Origin: CAVWSM01 sp963798505
GTDB taxonomy: Bacteria; Actinomycetota; Actinomycetes; Jiangellales; Jiangellaceae
Assembly: GCA_963798505.1 (NCBI GenBank)
Contig: CAWCTX010000015.1
Span: 124,001 to 188,000 of the forward strand
DNA length: 64,000 nt
Direction of reading: 5' to 3'
Part shown: positions 1 to 8,761 of the stretch, in pieces
How positions within the stretch are numbered: the stretch's first letter is position 1
How the letters are laid out: every line of letters starts with the position of its first letter
Made by a program: the position numbers and the translations under genes
The notes under the pieces: model-generated
Told to the model about the DNA's origin: nothing
The model's database searches: none
The model's input: the letters and a program-made list of their open reading frames with translations, nothing else

Positions 1-441
1 GCATGGGTACGAGGCGGGGTCGTCCGGGTAGATCACGCCATGGGGGCGAAGCTCCTCGTTGAGCTTGAGCATGTTGATGCCCGGCTGCACCGTGACGGTG
101 CGGTCCTCGAGGTCGATCTCGAGGATCTTGTTCATGAGCTTGACGTCGACGAGGATCCCGTGCCGCAGGGGTACGGCGCCGTCGGTCAGGCCGGTGCCGC
201 CCGCCCTTGGCACGACGGGGATCCGCAGCCGGTTGGCGAGCTTGACGACCTCGGAGATCTGCTCCGCCGTCGTCGGCAGCACGACGACGTCCGGAACGTG
301 GTCGGCCCAGCGGTGCACGGGGAATGGCGCGGGCACCCGGGCCCGGTTGACGCGGGCGGACATGCCGGCGAACACGTGGTCGGCCCCGCAGATCTGGACG
401 AGCTCATCGTGGACCGCGTCGTCGACCAGGGTCGCGGTCAT
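1..441 (-). CDS. FAD-linked oxidase, GlcD-like (N-terminal 147 residues; gene leaves the window)
   Basis: Flavin subunit of a lactate/glycolate-type 2-hydroxyacid oxidase, inferred from family. The reading frame is open to the window edge and only the PCMH-type FAD-binding half is visible. It contains the glycine-rich stretch PRAGGTGLTDGAVP near residues 80-93, followed by the IDLEDRTVTVQPG strand and the DDPAS motif typical of GlcD/D-lactate dehydrogenases. The ATG at 441 overlaps the TGA of the upstream Fe-S gene (ATGA), so the two are translationally coupled and probably form one membrane-associated oxidase. The substrate cannot be told from this fragment. Confidence 0.85.
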   Translation of the reverse strand, partial: MTATLVDDAVHDELVQICGADHVFAGMSARVNRARVPAPFPVHRWADHVPDVVVLPTTAEQISEVVKLANRLRIPVVPRAGGTGLTDGAVPLRHGILVDVKLMNKILEIDLEDRTVTVQPGINMLKLNEELRPHGVIYPDDPASYPC

Positions 442-1679
442 GACGCCACCCCCGCGCCGATGGCGAGGTCGAGGCCGGCCGCCTGCGCGACGAGCTCGAG
501 CAGGTCCATGACCTCGACCGGCTGCTCGCGCTTGCCGCCTTGCTCGCCGAGCGGCCGCTCGGACCAGACGCAGGCGCTGATCAACGTGTCGACGCCAAGG
601 TCCGCGGCCCGCTCGACGCTGCGTCGGCTTATCTCGGCGGTGAGATCGGGACGTTCGATGCCAAGCCCCGCGCCGGCTCCGGAGCAGTAGGACCACTGCG
701 TCACGTGGTCGACGTCCTTGAACGTCATCCCGGGTATCGCTCGCAGGATCTCACGCGGCGCCTCGTGGATGCCCTTGCGCTTGTTGAGCCGGCAGGCGTC
801 GTGGTAAGTCACGGCCCGCTCGATCGGCTGCGTCAGGGCGAGCTTTCCCTCCCGTACGAGCTCCGCGACGAGCTCGACCATGAGCACGATCTCGAAGTCG
901 TAGGCGTCGCCGAAGTAGGCCGGGTAGTCCTCGGTGAACGAGATGTAATCGTGCGGGTCGAAGACGATGATTCGCTTGGCCCCGACCGCGCGCCAGTCGG
1001 CGACGTTGTGCTCAGCGAACTCGCGCGCGCGGTCGACGTACCCCATCTCGGCAGCAGGGCCACCGCAGCACCACTGCTCGCGCATGAGCCCGAACTCGAC
1101 ACCCGCGGCCTGGAGAATGCGCGCGGCGGCGCGCGGCACCGACGTACGGAAGAACGCGCCCTCGCAGTCGCAGAACAACAGCGTCTCGCCCCCGACCGGG
1201 ATGTCGAGGCCGGCCGCCCAGTCGCGGACGTTGTCCTGGCTGACCGGCACCTCACCCAGGACCGGTTCGGACCTCTGCCGAGTCGTCTCCTCCACCCAAC
1301 GCTGCCATTCGGGTTGGTGGATGCCGGAGTCGACGGCCAACGCGCGCATAGCACGGACGAGCTGAACCGTGCGGGTGCGGAATCGGTAGAAATCACCGGT
1401 GAAGAGCGTGTTGGGGCAGCGCAGCTCGCACGCACCGCACTGCGTGCAGTGCACATAGTCGCGGGCCACGTCCTCGATCGACAGGAGGCCCTGCTCCATG
1501 GCCACGACGTTGGCGTGGAACGCCGTGGGCGTGTGCACCTCGTCACGGGTGACCTGCATGACCGGGCAGACCTCGCGGCAGAACTTGTGGCCCGAGCTGT
1601 AGCAGTTGTAGGCCGCGTTGCGCCACTCCGCGACGAACTCCTCCGTGCCCCTGCCGTCCCCCTCGCCCGTCCCCGGCAC
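438..1679 (-). CDS. (Fe-S)-binding oxidoreductase subunit, GlcF/LldE-like
   Basis: Partner of the FAD oxidase just downstream; such proteins pass electrons from the flavin to the quinone pool. Of 413 residues, the N-terminal third holds two iron-sulfur ligand sets: C26, C34, C38 (CREVCP) and C78, C81, C84, C88 (CTQCGACELRCP). Two CCG-type cysteine domains follow, around CDCEGAFF and EQWCCGGPA, then DACRLNK and SYCSGAGAG, as expected for GlcF, LldE or HdrD-like proteins. The GTG at 1679 is the first start in the open frame. Coupled by ATGA overlap to the FAD subunit. Substrate unknown. Confidence 0.87.
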   Translation of the reverse strand: MPGTGEGDGRGTEEFVAEWRNAAYNCYSSGHKFCREVCPVMQVTRDEVHTPTAFHANVVAMEQGLLSIEDVARDYVHCTQCGACELRCPNTLFTGDFYRFRTRTVQLVRAMRALAVDSGIHQPEWQRWVEETTRQRSEPVLGEVPVSQDNVRDWAAGLDIPVGGETLLFCDCEGAFFRTSVPRAAARILQAAGVEFGLMREQWCCGGPAAEMGYVDRAREFAEHNVADWRAVGAKRIIVFDPHDYISFTEDYPAYFGDAYDFEIVLMVELVAELVREGKLALTQPIERAVTYHDACRLNKRKGIHEAPREILRAIPGMTFKDVDHVTQWSYCSGAGAGLGIERPDLTAEISRRSVERAADLGVDTLISACVWSERPLGEQGGKREQPVEVMDLLELVAQAAGLDLAIGAGVAS

Positions 1680-1766
1680 CGTCGCCTCCCTGGTCGCGTC
1701 ACCCCATCGTGCTCGCGGCCAGGGCAGTCCTCAAGTGCTGGCGGGCGCCCGGTCAGCCCTCTCGGA

Positions 1767-2589
1767 TCAGCGGAGATCGCGCCGGTAGAGCCAGAACACG
1801 CGCTGGGCGCGCGCCCCTACCGCGCGTGCGTAGAACCCGAGCGGTCCGACCCAGCCGATCTGTGCGGAGGACAGCCCGGCGTCGCGCTGGTCGGCGAGGC
1901 ACCGTCGCAGCAGCACCCCGCCGAGACCAAGTCCCCGCGCCTCGGGTGCGGTGCCCATCGGGCCGAACCACTGCGGCCGCGCTCCCCACGCGGCGAAGGC
2001 GAGGATCTTCCCGTCTCGCATCGCATAGTGCAGCCCGGTGGCGTTTGCCGCCTCCCAGGACCACCTGTCGTTCCACTGCTCGCGGACAAACGTGACAATG
2101 CCATCACGCTCATCCTCTCGGGGCCGTGTGCACGGTGACGCCGATCGCCGCAAGCCGCGCTTCGGCTGCCTGAACGGAGAGGGCAAAACTGAGATCAGCC
2201 GTCATGTTCCAGGCGACGTCGTACCGCTCGTATCCAAGATGTTCGGCCAGGCAGGCGGCCGGTGTGTAGCGCACGTCAATCCCCGGCCACGCGTAAGCGG
2301 GTGGGTTGCCTGCGAACCTGGCCTGCGTCGCGCCGGCACCGGTCAGCCACTCCTCGGCCGCACGAACAAGAGCTCGCCCATGACCCGAGCCCTGCTGGTC
2401 GGGATGCACGGCCAGCAGGTCGAGGTGGCCGATCGAAGGGTCCCTCTCCGACAGCGAGGCAAGCACTACGCCGGCGCTGGTTCTGAGGGCGATCCACTTG
2501 CGGGTTGGCGGCGGGCTCATGAGCCGCGCGACCAGAGCAGGAGCCGCGTCGGCGTCGAGGGTGAGCGCGGCGCGAGCGATCTCGCCCAA
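1767..2589 (-). pseudogene. Two-domain GNAT acetyltransferase, one frameshift
   Basis: Two adjacent frames together give one GNAT-type protein. The upstream frame (2589 to about 2122) has the acetyl-CoA loop motif HPDQQGSGHGRALV and ends GVTVHTAPRG; the downstream frame continues REDERDGIVTFV and carries a second GNAT domain with GTAPEARGLGLGGVLL. Removing one G from the run at 2120-2123 joins them as VTVHTAREDERDG, so a single extra base is the whole defect. Substrate unknown. Given the many similar lesions in this window, a sequence error is as likely as a real mutation. Confidence 0.7.
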
Positions 2590-2926
2590 CGCCTCCAGAT
2601 CACCGGGACCCGCTCGCCTGAGTCGCGTACTCCATCGACGTCACGCGACCCCGATTGGTGTCGCAACGACATTGCGAGGGTGCGGGTGGAAGCAGGGGTG
2701 CTCGATCGTGATATTGCCGCGCCGCTTGAAGGTCTCGGTGATGCCCGACGCGGCAATCATGCGAGCTCCCTGACAGTGACGGCGTTGACCGCGACGGGTG
2801 GCAGGCTACCGACCGTAGACCTCAGGGGTCAGGATGTCTTTCCACTTCGGCTCGGCAGAGTTCTGTGACATCGGTGTGCCGCGTCGGGCGAGGTAAGGTC
2901 GCCCGGTATTCGATCTGGACCAGCTC
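2590..2926. other. Non-coding stretch with one unrecognised 39-codon ORF
   Basis: No convincing gene. A minus-strand ORF of 39 codons (ATG at 2760, stop at 2641) encodes a basic peptide with GITETFKRRGNITIEHP; I do not recognise it and see no good ribosome binding site. The right end probably carries the promoter of the serine hydrolase. Confidence 0.3.
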
Positions 2927-3991
2927 GTGAGAAGCGGCGTGGAGGGGACCGAACCCCTTTACAGCGCCGTCGTCGCATCGATCACCGTGGCGGGGCGAAC
3001 GACGGACTCGGCTGCGGTGGGTTGTCTCGCCAGCTTTGTCGACGCCGCCGGCACGCTGGTTCCGGCCGAGCTTCGCGAGCCGGCGACGTACTCCACCGTC
3101 TTCGACCTGGCCTCAGTGACCAAGGTGTTCACCGCAACGGTGCTGATGACCCTGGTCGAGGACGGCAAGTTGCGCCTGGACCACCCGGTTGCGGAATGGC
3201 TGCCGTCCTTCGGCGACGGGGCACGCGCTGAGGTCACCCTGCGACACTTGCTGGTCCACACGTCGGGTTTGCCGCCGGTGCTGCGGCTCTGGGAGGACTC
3301 GCCTGACCACGCATCGCGAGTCCGTGCGATTCTCGAGGCGCCATTGATGCGCCAGCCCGGGGAGGCATTCGAGTACTCCTGCGTTGGCTATTTGGTTGCC
3401 GGGCTCCTGGCCGAGGAGGTCACCGGCGGCAGCTTGCCCGACCTCGTCGAGGAACGGGTCTGCCGGCCACTCGGCTTGACCGACACCTGCTTCCGGCCTG
3501 GTCCCGCGCGTGCATCACGAGCCGCGGCGACCGAAGACCAGACGTCGATCGGTCGAGGCATGGTCCGCGGCAGCGTGCACGACGAGAACGCGTGGTCGCT
3601 CGGCGGGGCAGTCGGCAACGCAGGGCTGTTCGGCACGGCCGCGGACCTGGCTCGTTTCGGCGAGATGCTGCTTCGTGACGGGGCAATCGACGGCCTGCGC
3701 GTGTTGAGCGCGGAATCCGTTCAGGAGATGACCCGGGACCAGTTGCCGACGCACCTGGATCCCGGCTTTCGTCACGGGCTCGGTGTACGGATCGCCGACC
3801 CGAATTGGATGGGTGCGCTGGCGGCCACCAACGCGTTCGGGCATACCGGCTTCACCGGAACATCGTTCGTGGTCGACCGTACCCGGGATCTGGTTGCGGT
3901 CCTGCTGACCAACCGAGTGCACCCGCACCGCGACGCGTCCGACATCGCCGGAGTCCGTCGAGCGGTTGCTGATCTGGCGGCGTTCCGCTGA
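2927..3991 (+). CDS. Serine hydrolase of the beta-lactamase class C (CubicO/EstB-like) family
   Basis: Penicillin-binding-protein-like hydrolase, probably an esterase or peptide hydrolase rather than a resistance enzyme. The catalytic SxxK tetrad is S63-V-T-K66 (LASVTKVFTA). The second motif, usually YxN, reads Y150-S-C152, and the third motif is H306-T-G308 (GHTGFTGTSF). The 354-residue length is normal for cytoplasmic members, and there is no signal peptide or membrane segment. The GTG at 2927 is the first start of the frame; a second GTG lies 12 bases later. It stands alone between unrelated genes, so the substrate is unknown. Confidence 0.85.
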   Translation: MRSGVEGTEPLYSAVVASITVAGRTTDSAAVGCLASFVDAAGTLVPAELREPATYSTVFDLASVTKVFTATVLMTLVEDGKLRLDHPVAEWLPSFGDGARAEVTLRHLLVHTSGLPPVLRLWEDSPDHASRVRAILEAPLMRQPGEAFEYSCVGYLVAGLLAEEVTGGSLPDLVEERVCRPLGLTDTCFRPGPARASRAAATEDQTSIGRGMVRGSVHDENAWSLGGAVGNAGLFGTAADLARFGEMLLRDGAIDGLRVLSAESVQEMTRDQLPTHLDPGFRHGLGVRIADPNWMGALAATNAFGHTGFTGTSFVVDRTRDLVAVLLTNRVHPHRDASDIAGVRRAVADLAAFR

Positions 3992-4055
3992 TTCGAGGGC
4001 CATCCTCGCAGCCGTCGCGCGGCGCTTTCTCAGCGGCACGACCTCGACAGACCGC

Positions 4056-4346
4056 TCAGCCGGCGGGCTCCAGGTAGACGGACGCGAGCCACTCCTGCAC
4101 CGCCGCGCGACCGGTCGGGGTGTCGACGACGTAGACGGTCAGCCCGTACCAGCCGTCGGCCCCCTGCCGCCACTCGATCAGGAGGCCCGGATGCTTGCCG
4201 GGCATGCTCGGCGGCTCGACTACCCAAACGTGGCGTGGCTGGCCGGGCCGCGCCGGCGAAGTCGACTGCTGGCGGCGGGTGAGCTCGAGCCGCTCCGCCA
4301 GGGTCAGGCGGTGCTCGGGTCGACCCATCCCGCCTCGTGCCATCAC
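4056..4346 (-). CDS. Small conserved hypothetical protein beside a DUF222/HNH gene
   Basis: 96 residues with no family I can name. The middle (HVWVVEPPSMPGKHPGLLIEW) and the end (GWYGLTVYVVDTPTGRAAVQEWL) look like an ordered beta-rich domain. It lies 12 bases downstream of the HNH reading frame on the same strand and may be co-transcribed. Start chosen at the ATG at 4346; a second ATG follows immediately. Function unknown. Confidence 0.6.
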   Translation of the reverse strand: MMARGGMGRPEHRLTLAERLELTRRQQSTSPARPGQPRHVWVVEPPSMPGKHPGLLIEWRQGADGWYGLTVYVVDTPTGRAAVQEWLASVYLEPAG

Positions 4347-4358
4347 CGACCTCGTCAG

Positions 4359-5897
4359 CTATGTCAGAAGGGTGGTGGGTCGGGGTCGGGGTCGGGTGGG
4401 TGTTTGCGGGCGGCGGCCTCGGGCTTGTTCGGTGTCGGTGGGTGCGATCTGGGTGGCGGGTCGTTCGGTGACGATCCCGGTGGGTGAGGTCCAGCGCAGT
4501 CTGCCGTCGGGCAGGGGGAGGGCCTGCCAGCCGTACCAGGTTTTGGCCCGGTTGATCCACCCGGTCAGGGGGCCGCAGTTGGTGGCGTCGGTGGTGCCGC
4601 CGTGTTCCCATTCGAGGTGGTGGTCGGTCTCGGTGCGGTGTGCGGGGGTGTTGTCGGTGGGGAAGGTGGAGGTGACATCGCGGGCCCGCACATGATCTTG
4701 CAGCACCTGCGGCGGCCGATACATGGTGCGCCCGTACTCCAAGAGCACTCCGGTGGCCGGGTCGGTGAGTAGCCGCCGCCAGGTCCCGTCGGCGGCGATC
4801 GCGCGGGCTTGGTCGGCGGTGATCGGCCCGTAGCCGGCCAGGTGACCGGGCAGGTCGTCGATGCCGGCCAGGGTGGTCCAGGACACGGTGACCTGGATGT
4901 GCGGGCGGCCGGCCCGGTCGCGCAACGGCAGCAGCCGATCCGGCTGCGGCGGGCAGCCGGTGTCGTCGGCGTCGTCGCGGGTTCGGCGGGCGTCGGCGTC
5001 GGCTCGTCGGTGTCGTCCGGCTGCTCGGCGTCGTCGGCGTGTGCGGCGTGGCCGCAGCCGGGTTGGCAGCCGCCGGTGTGTCCGGTGCGCAGGATGTCCT
5101 CGCAGATCCGGGTCAGGGCGTCGGCGCGGCGCTGCAACTTGGTCCGGGTGTCGTTGGGGTCGGCGTCTTTGAGGGCGTCGGCGACCTGGTCGATGATCTG
5201 GTCGACGATGGCCAGGTCCTCGGCGGGCAGCTCACCGAACAGCTGGCCCATGCCGTCCTCGCCGCGCCGCGTGCTGACCCGCCGGGCGGCCCGCGCCTGG
5301 GCGTGGCGCTGTGCGGCGTCGCGCGGGTCGGCGATGATGACCAGCCGGCGCAGCCGCTCGGCAAGCTTGCCGGCGGTCAACCCGGGCGCCTCGGCGAGGA
5401 TCCGCTTCTCCACCTCGCGGCGGGCGTCGTCGGGCAGCGGGCGCAGCGCCTCGACGATCAGCCGGGTCCGCCACCCATCGACCAGGCCGCCGGCCAGCGC
5501 GGCGTGCAGGTCGGGGTGCTCGTCGACCAGCTCGCGGGCCGCGTGCAGCCGGGCCTTCGCGGTGGACGGCGCGATGCCGAACAGGACCGAGGTCTCCAGC
5601 GCGGCCGCGTGCCAGGGCGTGCCGGTCATCATCCAACGCTTCGGCACCGGGTGGTAGGTCGCCGTCGGGGAACGGCGACATGCGCGACAGCCTCGCCAAC
5701 AGCTCTTGTTGGCGGGCCTGCGCGGCGCGCAGCTGGGTCTCCAGCGCGTTCAGCTCGTCGAGCACCACGCCGCGCGGCCATCGACCGGTGCGCGGCAAGC
5801 GCCATCCTCGTCGAACGCGTCGTCGGCATCCAGGCAGGACTCGGCCCAGGCGTCCAGCTGCTGCTGGCTCATCTGCTCGATGCGGTCCGGGTCCATC
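4359..5897 (-). pseudogene. DUF222 / HNH endonuclease (13E12-like), first copy, several frameshifts
   Basis: Fragments in three frames make one DUF222 protein with a C-terminal HNH nuclease. It starts at ATG 5897 (MDPDRIEQMSQQQLDAW). The helical DUF222 core (LFGIAPSTAKARLHAARELV through LTRICEDILR) occupies about 5000-5590, and the HNH end, with HRTETDHHLEWEHGG and NCGPLTGWINRAKTWYG, lies at 4359-4925. Shifts are needed near 5780, near 5650 and between about 4925 and 4990. It is more diverged than the two near-identical copies at 36413 and 63930. Members of this family are multicopy in actinobacterial genomes and their role is unclear. Confidence 0.75.
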
Positions 5898-5949
5898 CCC
5901 GGAGTCTATCGTACAAATGTTCGAGTCGCAACAGGCTGTGCACAGAAAA

Positions 5950-5972
5950 CCCTTACACCACAAGGCTTTCCG
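5950..5972 (+). repeat. 23-bp repeat, copy A
   Basis: Reads CCCTTACAC-CA-CAAGGC-T-TTCCG. A second copy at 21165-21187 matches 20 of 23 positions. Both sit in short intergenic gaps upstream of plus-strand genes. No flanking recombinase is visible. Confidence 0.4.
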
Positions 5973-6067
5973 CGGCACGCACGCACCTCGGCACGCGGTC
6001 CCCGATGCCCACCACGACCTACGACCAGGGCCGGACAGAACCGCGACCGTCAAGGAGGATGACCCAC

Positions 6068-7018
6068 ATGCCGCTCTACCCCGAGACCCAGCCACACGAC
6101 ACGGGCTGGCTCGACGTCGGCGACGGCAACTCCATTTACTGGGAGGTCTGCGGTAACCCCGACGGCAAGCCTGCCGTCGCGCTGCATGGCGGGCCGGGCT
6201 CCGGGTGCGGACCCGCATGGCGTCGCTACTTCGACCCCGACGTCTACCGCGTCGTGTTGTTCGACCAGCGTGGCTGCGGTCGCAGCACGCCGTCCGCAGC
6301 CGACCCGCGCACCGACCTGTCGACCAACACCACCCAACACCTCGTCGCCGACATCGAGCGGCTGCGCGAGCACCTGCACGTCGATCGCTGGCTCGTGCTC
6401 GGGGCTTCATGGGGAACCACACTCGGCCTGACCTACGCCCAGGCCCACCGCAATCGCGTGAGCGAGATCGTTCTGTTCGCGATCGCCACGACGCGAAAGC
6501 ACGAGGTGGAGTGGATCACGCGCGGGGTCGGCCGCTACTTTCCCGAGCAATGGCGGCGCTTCCGGGACGGCGTGCCGGCGGAGTGGCGAGACGGCAACCT
6601 TGCCGATGCGTACGCCAGGTTGCTGGCCAGTGACGACGCCGCCGTACGAGAGAAAGCCGCCCGCGACTGGTGCGACTGGGAAGACACACACGTACGGGTC
6701 CGCGCGGACAAGCCCCGCAACCCGCGCTACGACGACCCGGCGTTCCGCATGACCTTCGCCCGCCTCGTCACGCACTACTGGCGGCACGCAGCCTTCCTAC
6801 GCGACGACGAGCTCCTGCGAGGCATGCCCCACCTCGCCGGGCTGCCCGCCACACTGATCCACGGCCGGCTCGATGTGAGCAGCCCGTTGGAGACCGCCTG
6901 GGAGACCGCGCAGGCCTGGCCCGGCAGCGAGCTCCATATCGTCGAAGGCGAGGGACACGGCGGGCAGACCATGACGGACCATGTCGTCGCGGCGACGGAT
7001 CGCTACGGGCGCGGATGA
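6068..7018 (+). CDS. pip: Proline iminopeptidase (alpha/beta hydrolase, S33 family)
   Basis: Cytoplasmic aminopeptidase that removes N-terminal proline from peptides. 316 residues, the usual length. The oxyanion segment is HGGPGSGCG (40-48). The nucleophile elbow is GASWGT with S114; D269 (HGRLDVSSP) and H297 (GEGHGG) complete the triad, and the DQRGCGRS motif is diagnostic of the family. The frame is open far upstream, but AAGGAGG at 6052-6058 lies 9 bases before the ATG at 6068, which decides the start. Followed 15 bases later by a DinB gene. Confidence 0.9.
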   Translation: MPLYPETQPHDTGWLDVGDGNSIYWEVCGNPDGKPAVALHGGPGSGCGPAWRRYFDPDVYRVVLFDQRGCGRSTPSAADPRTDLSTNTTQHLVADIERLREHLHVDRWLVLGASWGTTLGLTYAQAHRNRVSEIVLFAIATTRKHEVEWITRGVGRYFPEQWRRFRDGVPAEWRDGNLADAYARLLASDDAAVREKAARDWCDWEDTHVRVRADKPRNPRYDDPAFRMTFARLVTHYWRHAAFLRDDELLRGMPHLAGLPATLIHGRLDVSSPLETAWETAQAWPGSELHIVEGEGHGGQTMTDHVVAATDRYGRG

Positions 7019-7033
7019 CTACGCTCATGGTCC

Positions 7034-7540
7034 GTGATCGATGATCGCTTCGAGCTCTCCGGCGATGCCGACGAGCGGACGGTACTCACCACATTCCTCG
7101 ACTTCCACCGACAGGTGTTGGTCCGCAAGTGTGCGGGCCTGACCGACGATCAACTGCGCCTTCGCGCCGTGCAGTCGTCCAACCTCAGCCTGCTGGGCCT
7201 GGTGCGGCACCTCGCGGGGGTCGAGCGCTGGTACTTCCAACGAATCATCGCCGGGGAGTCTCCCGGCCCGCTCTACACCGCAACCGACGATGACGACGAG
7301 GACTTCAACGACCTCGATGCCGCAACGGGCGAGTCGACCATCGCTGTCTGGCGCAACGAGGTCGAGCAGTCACGACGCATCACCGCCGAACGCCCGTTAG
7401 AGGCCGTGGGCACGCACCCGCAGACCGGCCGTCAACACTCACTGCGCTGGGTGCTCAACCACATGATCGACGAGTACGCCCGCCACAACGGTCACGCCGA
7501 CTTGATCCGCGAAGCCATCGACGGGGAGACGGGCGAGTGA
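7034..7540 (+). CDS. DinB family / DUF664 protein (paralog 1 of 3)
   Basis: 168-residue four-helix DinB-like protein, a fold that in characterised members binds a metal or acts as a thiol-dependent transferase; no specific role can be assigned. Conserved blocks are SLLGLVRHLAGVERWYFQR and NHMIDEYARHNGHADLIRE, with His positions in VRHLAGVE and ARHNGHAD that would form the metal site. The GTG at 7034 follows a TACGCT box at 7020-7025 by 8 bases, suggesting a leaderless transcript. The window holds two further members (29302-29871 and 61650-62156); this copy is closest to the latter. Confidence 0.82.
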   Translation: MIDDRFELSGDADERTVLTTFLDFHRQVLVRKCAGLTDDQLRLRAVQSSNLSLLGLVRHLAGVERWYFQRIIAGESPGPLYTATDDDDEDFNDLDAATGESTIAVWRNEVEQSRRITAERPLEAVGTHPQTGRQHSLRWVLNHMIDEYARHNGHADLIREAIDGETGE

Positions 7541-7546
7541 CTCACG

Positions 7547-8593
7547 TCATTGCTTGACACGGCGCGTGCGGCGCTGTCGCCGCACGGCCGTGGAATCGCG
7601 CTCCACGATCTCGACCTCAAGCGTGACCGGTGCGACCCGCTTCTCATCGGCGATCGCACTCAAGAGCATGCCGACGGCGACCGTCGCCTTGCGCCCGATG
7701 TCCTGCGAGACGGTCGTGAGCTGGGGGGTCACGTAGGCACCGATGTCCAGACCGTCGAAGCCGACCACCGACACGTCGCGCGGTACGAGTTGGCCGGCAT
7801 CGGCAAGGCCGCTCATGACACCGATGGCCACGATGTCAGCCGTCGCGAACACCGCCGTCGCGCTTGGATGGGACTCCAGCAGCCGACGGCCTAGCTCGCG
7901 CCCGCTGTCATGCGTGGTCGTGGTGACGATCTCGAGCAACGACTCGTCCCACGCGAGGCCGACATCCTCGAACGCCTGGCGAAACCCGTCGAACCGCTGC
8001 CGCACCACGCCGACATCCGAGAACGCCGGTCCCGCAAAGACGATGTCGCGATGGCCGCGATCGAGCAGGTGCCGGGCGGCCAGTCGTCCCCCGGCGAAGT
8101 CGTCGGACCGTACGCCAGTGGTGGCGGGGTTGTCGGCATAGCTGTCAATGGCCAGCAGCGCCACGTCGCCAACCGTGCGCGCCCGCAGTCGTTTGACGTC
8201 CTCGTCGAGGAAGCCGAGCAGGACAGCACCGTCGAGATTCCACGAGCTCACCGCCTCGACGATCTCGGACGGGTGCGCGACCCCACGCAGCAGCAGGTGA
8301 TAGTCGCGCTTGCGCAGCTCGCGCTCGACCTGGCCGAGCATGGCGACCGTGTGCGGGCTGATGGTCAGTGTGTCCTCGTCAGCCGCTGGGACGAGCAAGC
8401 CGATCAGGTGTGAGGAGCGAGCCGCCAGGCTGCGCGCCGACGCGCTCGGGACATAGCCGCGCCGCTCGACGATGCGCTGGACACGCTCGATCGTCTCCGG
8501 CGAGACGCGTGCCCGGTTGCCGTTGACGACGTTGGAGACCGTCATGATGCTCACGCCCGCCTCGGCCGCGATGTCCTTCAGCGTGACCCGCAC
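7547..8593 (-). CDS. LacI-family transcriptional regulator of the divergent sugar operon
   Basis: 348-residue repressor. The N-terminal helix-turn-helix reads TLKDIAAEAGVSIMTVSNVV and the hinge region YVPSASARSLAARSS; a periplasmic-binding-protein-like sensor domain follows (LIGLLVPAADED, HDSGRELGRRLL, VSVVGFDGLDIG). Start taken as GTG 8593, which puts the helix-turn-helix at the usual position; the frame is open further upstream but without family similarity. It is divergent from the GH13/ABC operon, and an AGCGCT-centred palindrome in between fits a LacI operator. The inducer is presumably the oligosaccharide taken up by that operon. Confidence 0.88.
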   Translation of the reverse strand: MRVTLKDIAAEAGVSIMTVSNVVNGNRARVSPETIERVQRIVERRGYVPSASARSLAARSSHLIGLLVPAADEDTLTISPHTVAMLGQVERELRKRDYHLLLRGVAHPSEIVEAVSSWNLDGAVLLGFLDEDVKRLRARTVGDVALLAIDSYADNPATTGVRSDDFAGGRLAARHLLDRGHRDIVFAGPAFSDVGVVRQRFDGFRQAFEDVGLAWDESLLEIVTTTTHDSGRELGRRLLESHPSATAVFATADIVAIGVMSGLADAGQLVPRDVSVVGFDGLDIGAYVTPQLTTVSQDIGRKATVAVGMLLSAIADEKRVAPVTLEVEIVERDSTAVRRQRRTRRVKQ

Positions 8594-8656
8594 CTTGATC
8601 GATCCTCGCTCTCCTGGGCTGCCGCCCACATCGTAAAGGCGCATCTGATGGCCCTG

Positions 8657-8711
8657 TTGACAGGAACCGCGGCCTCGGGTTACGGTCTCGCCCAACCTGA
8701 GGTAGAGCGCT
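8657..8711 (+). promoter_or_regulatory. Promoter and LacI-type operator of the GH13/ABC operon
   Basis: TTGACA at 8657-8662 and TACGGT at 8681-8686, spaced by 18 bases, form a sigma70-like promoter. About 20 bases downstream, the core AGCGCT (8706-8711) sits inside GGTAG-AGCGCT-AAACCTACC, whose outer arms GGTAG and CTACC are also complementary. AGCGCT is the usual centre of actinobacterial LacI operators, so the divergent LacI protein probably blocks here just past the transcription start. Confidence 0.55.
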
Positions 8712-8761
8712 AAACCTACCAGAGGGAACAGCGCCATAAACCGTGGTCGGAACGGAGTCAG

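Noticed and set aside
540..2138. 532-codon plus-strand ORF opposite the Fe-S gene
   Set aside because: Antisense shadow of the Fe-S oxidoreductase; its protein has no domain-like pattern and is rich in Arg/Asp repeats typical of complementary high-GC frames.
2927..3991. Beta-lactamase resistance gene
   Set aside because: The SxxK and HTG motifs are family-wide and the YxN motif is altered to YSC; with no signal peptide it would not reach beta-lactams outside the membrane.
5039..6067. N-terminal extension of the proline iminopeptidase frame
   Set aside because: Open only by composition; the iminopeptidase motif set begins at ATG 6068 and a strong ribosome site decides that start. The extension is antisense to the first DUF222 gene.
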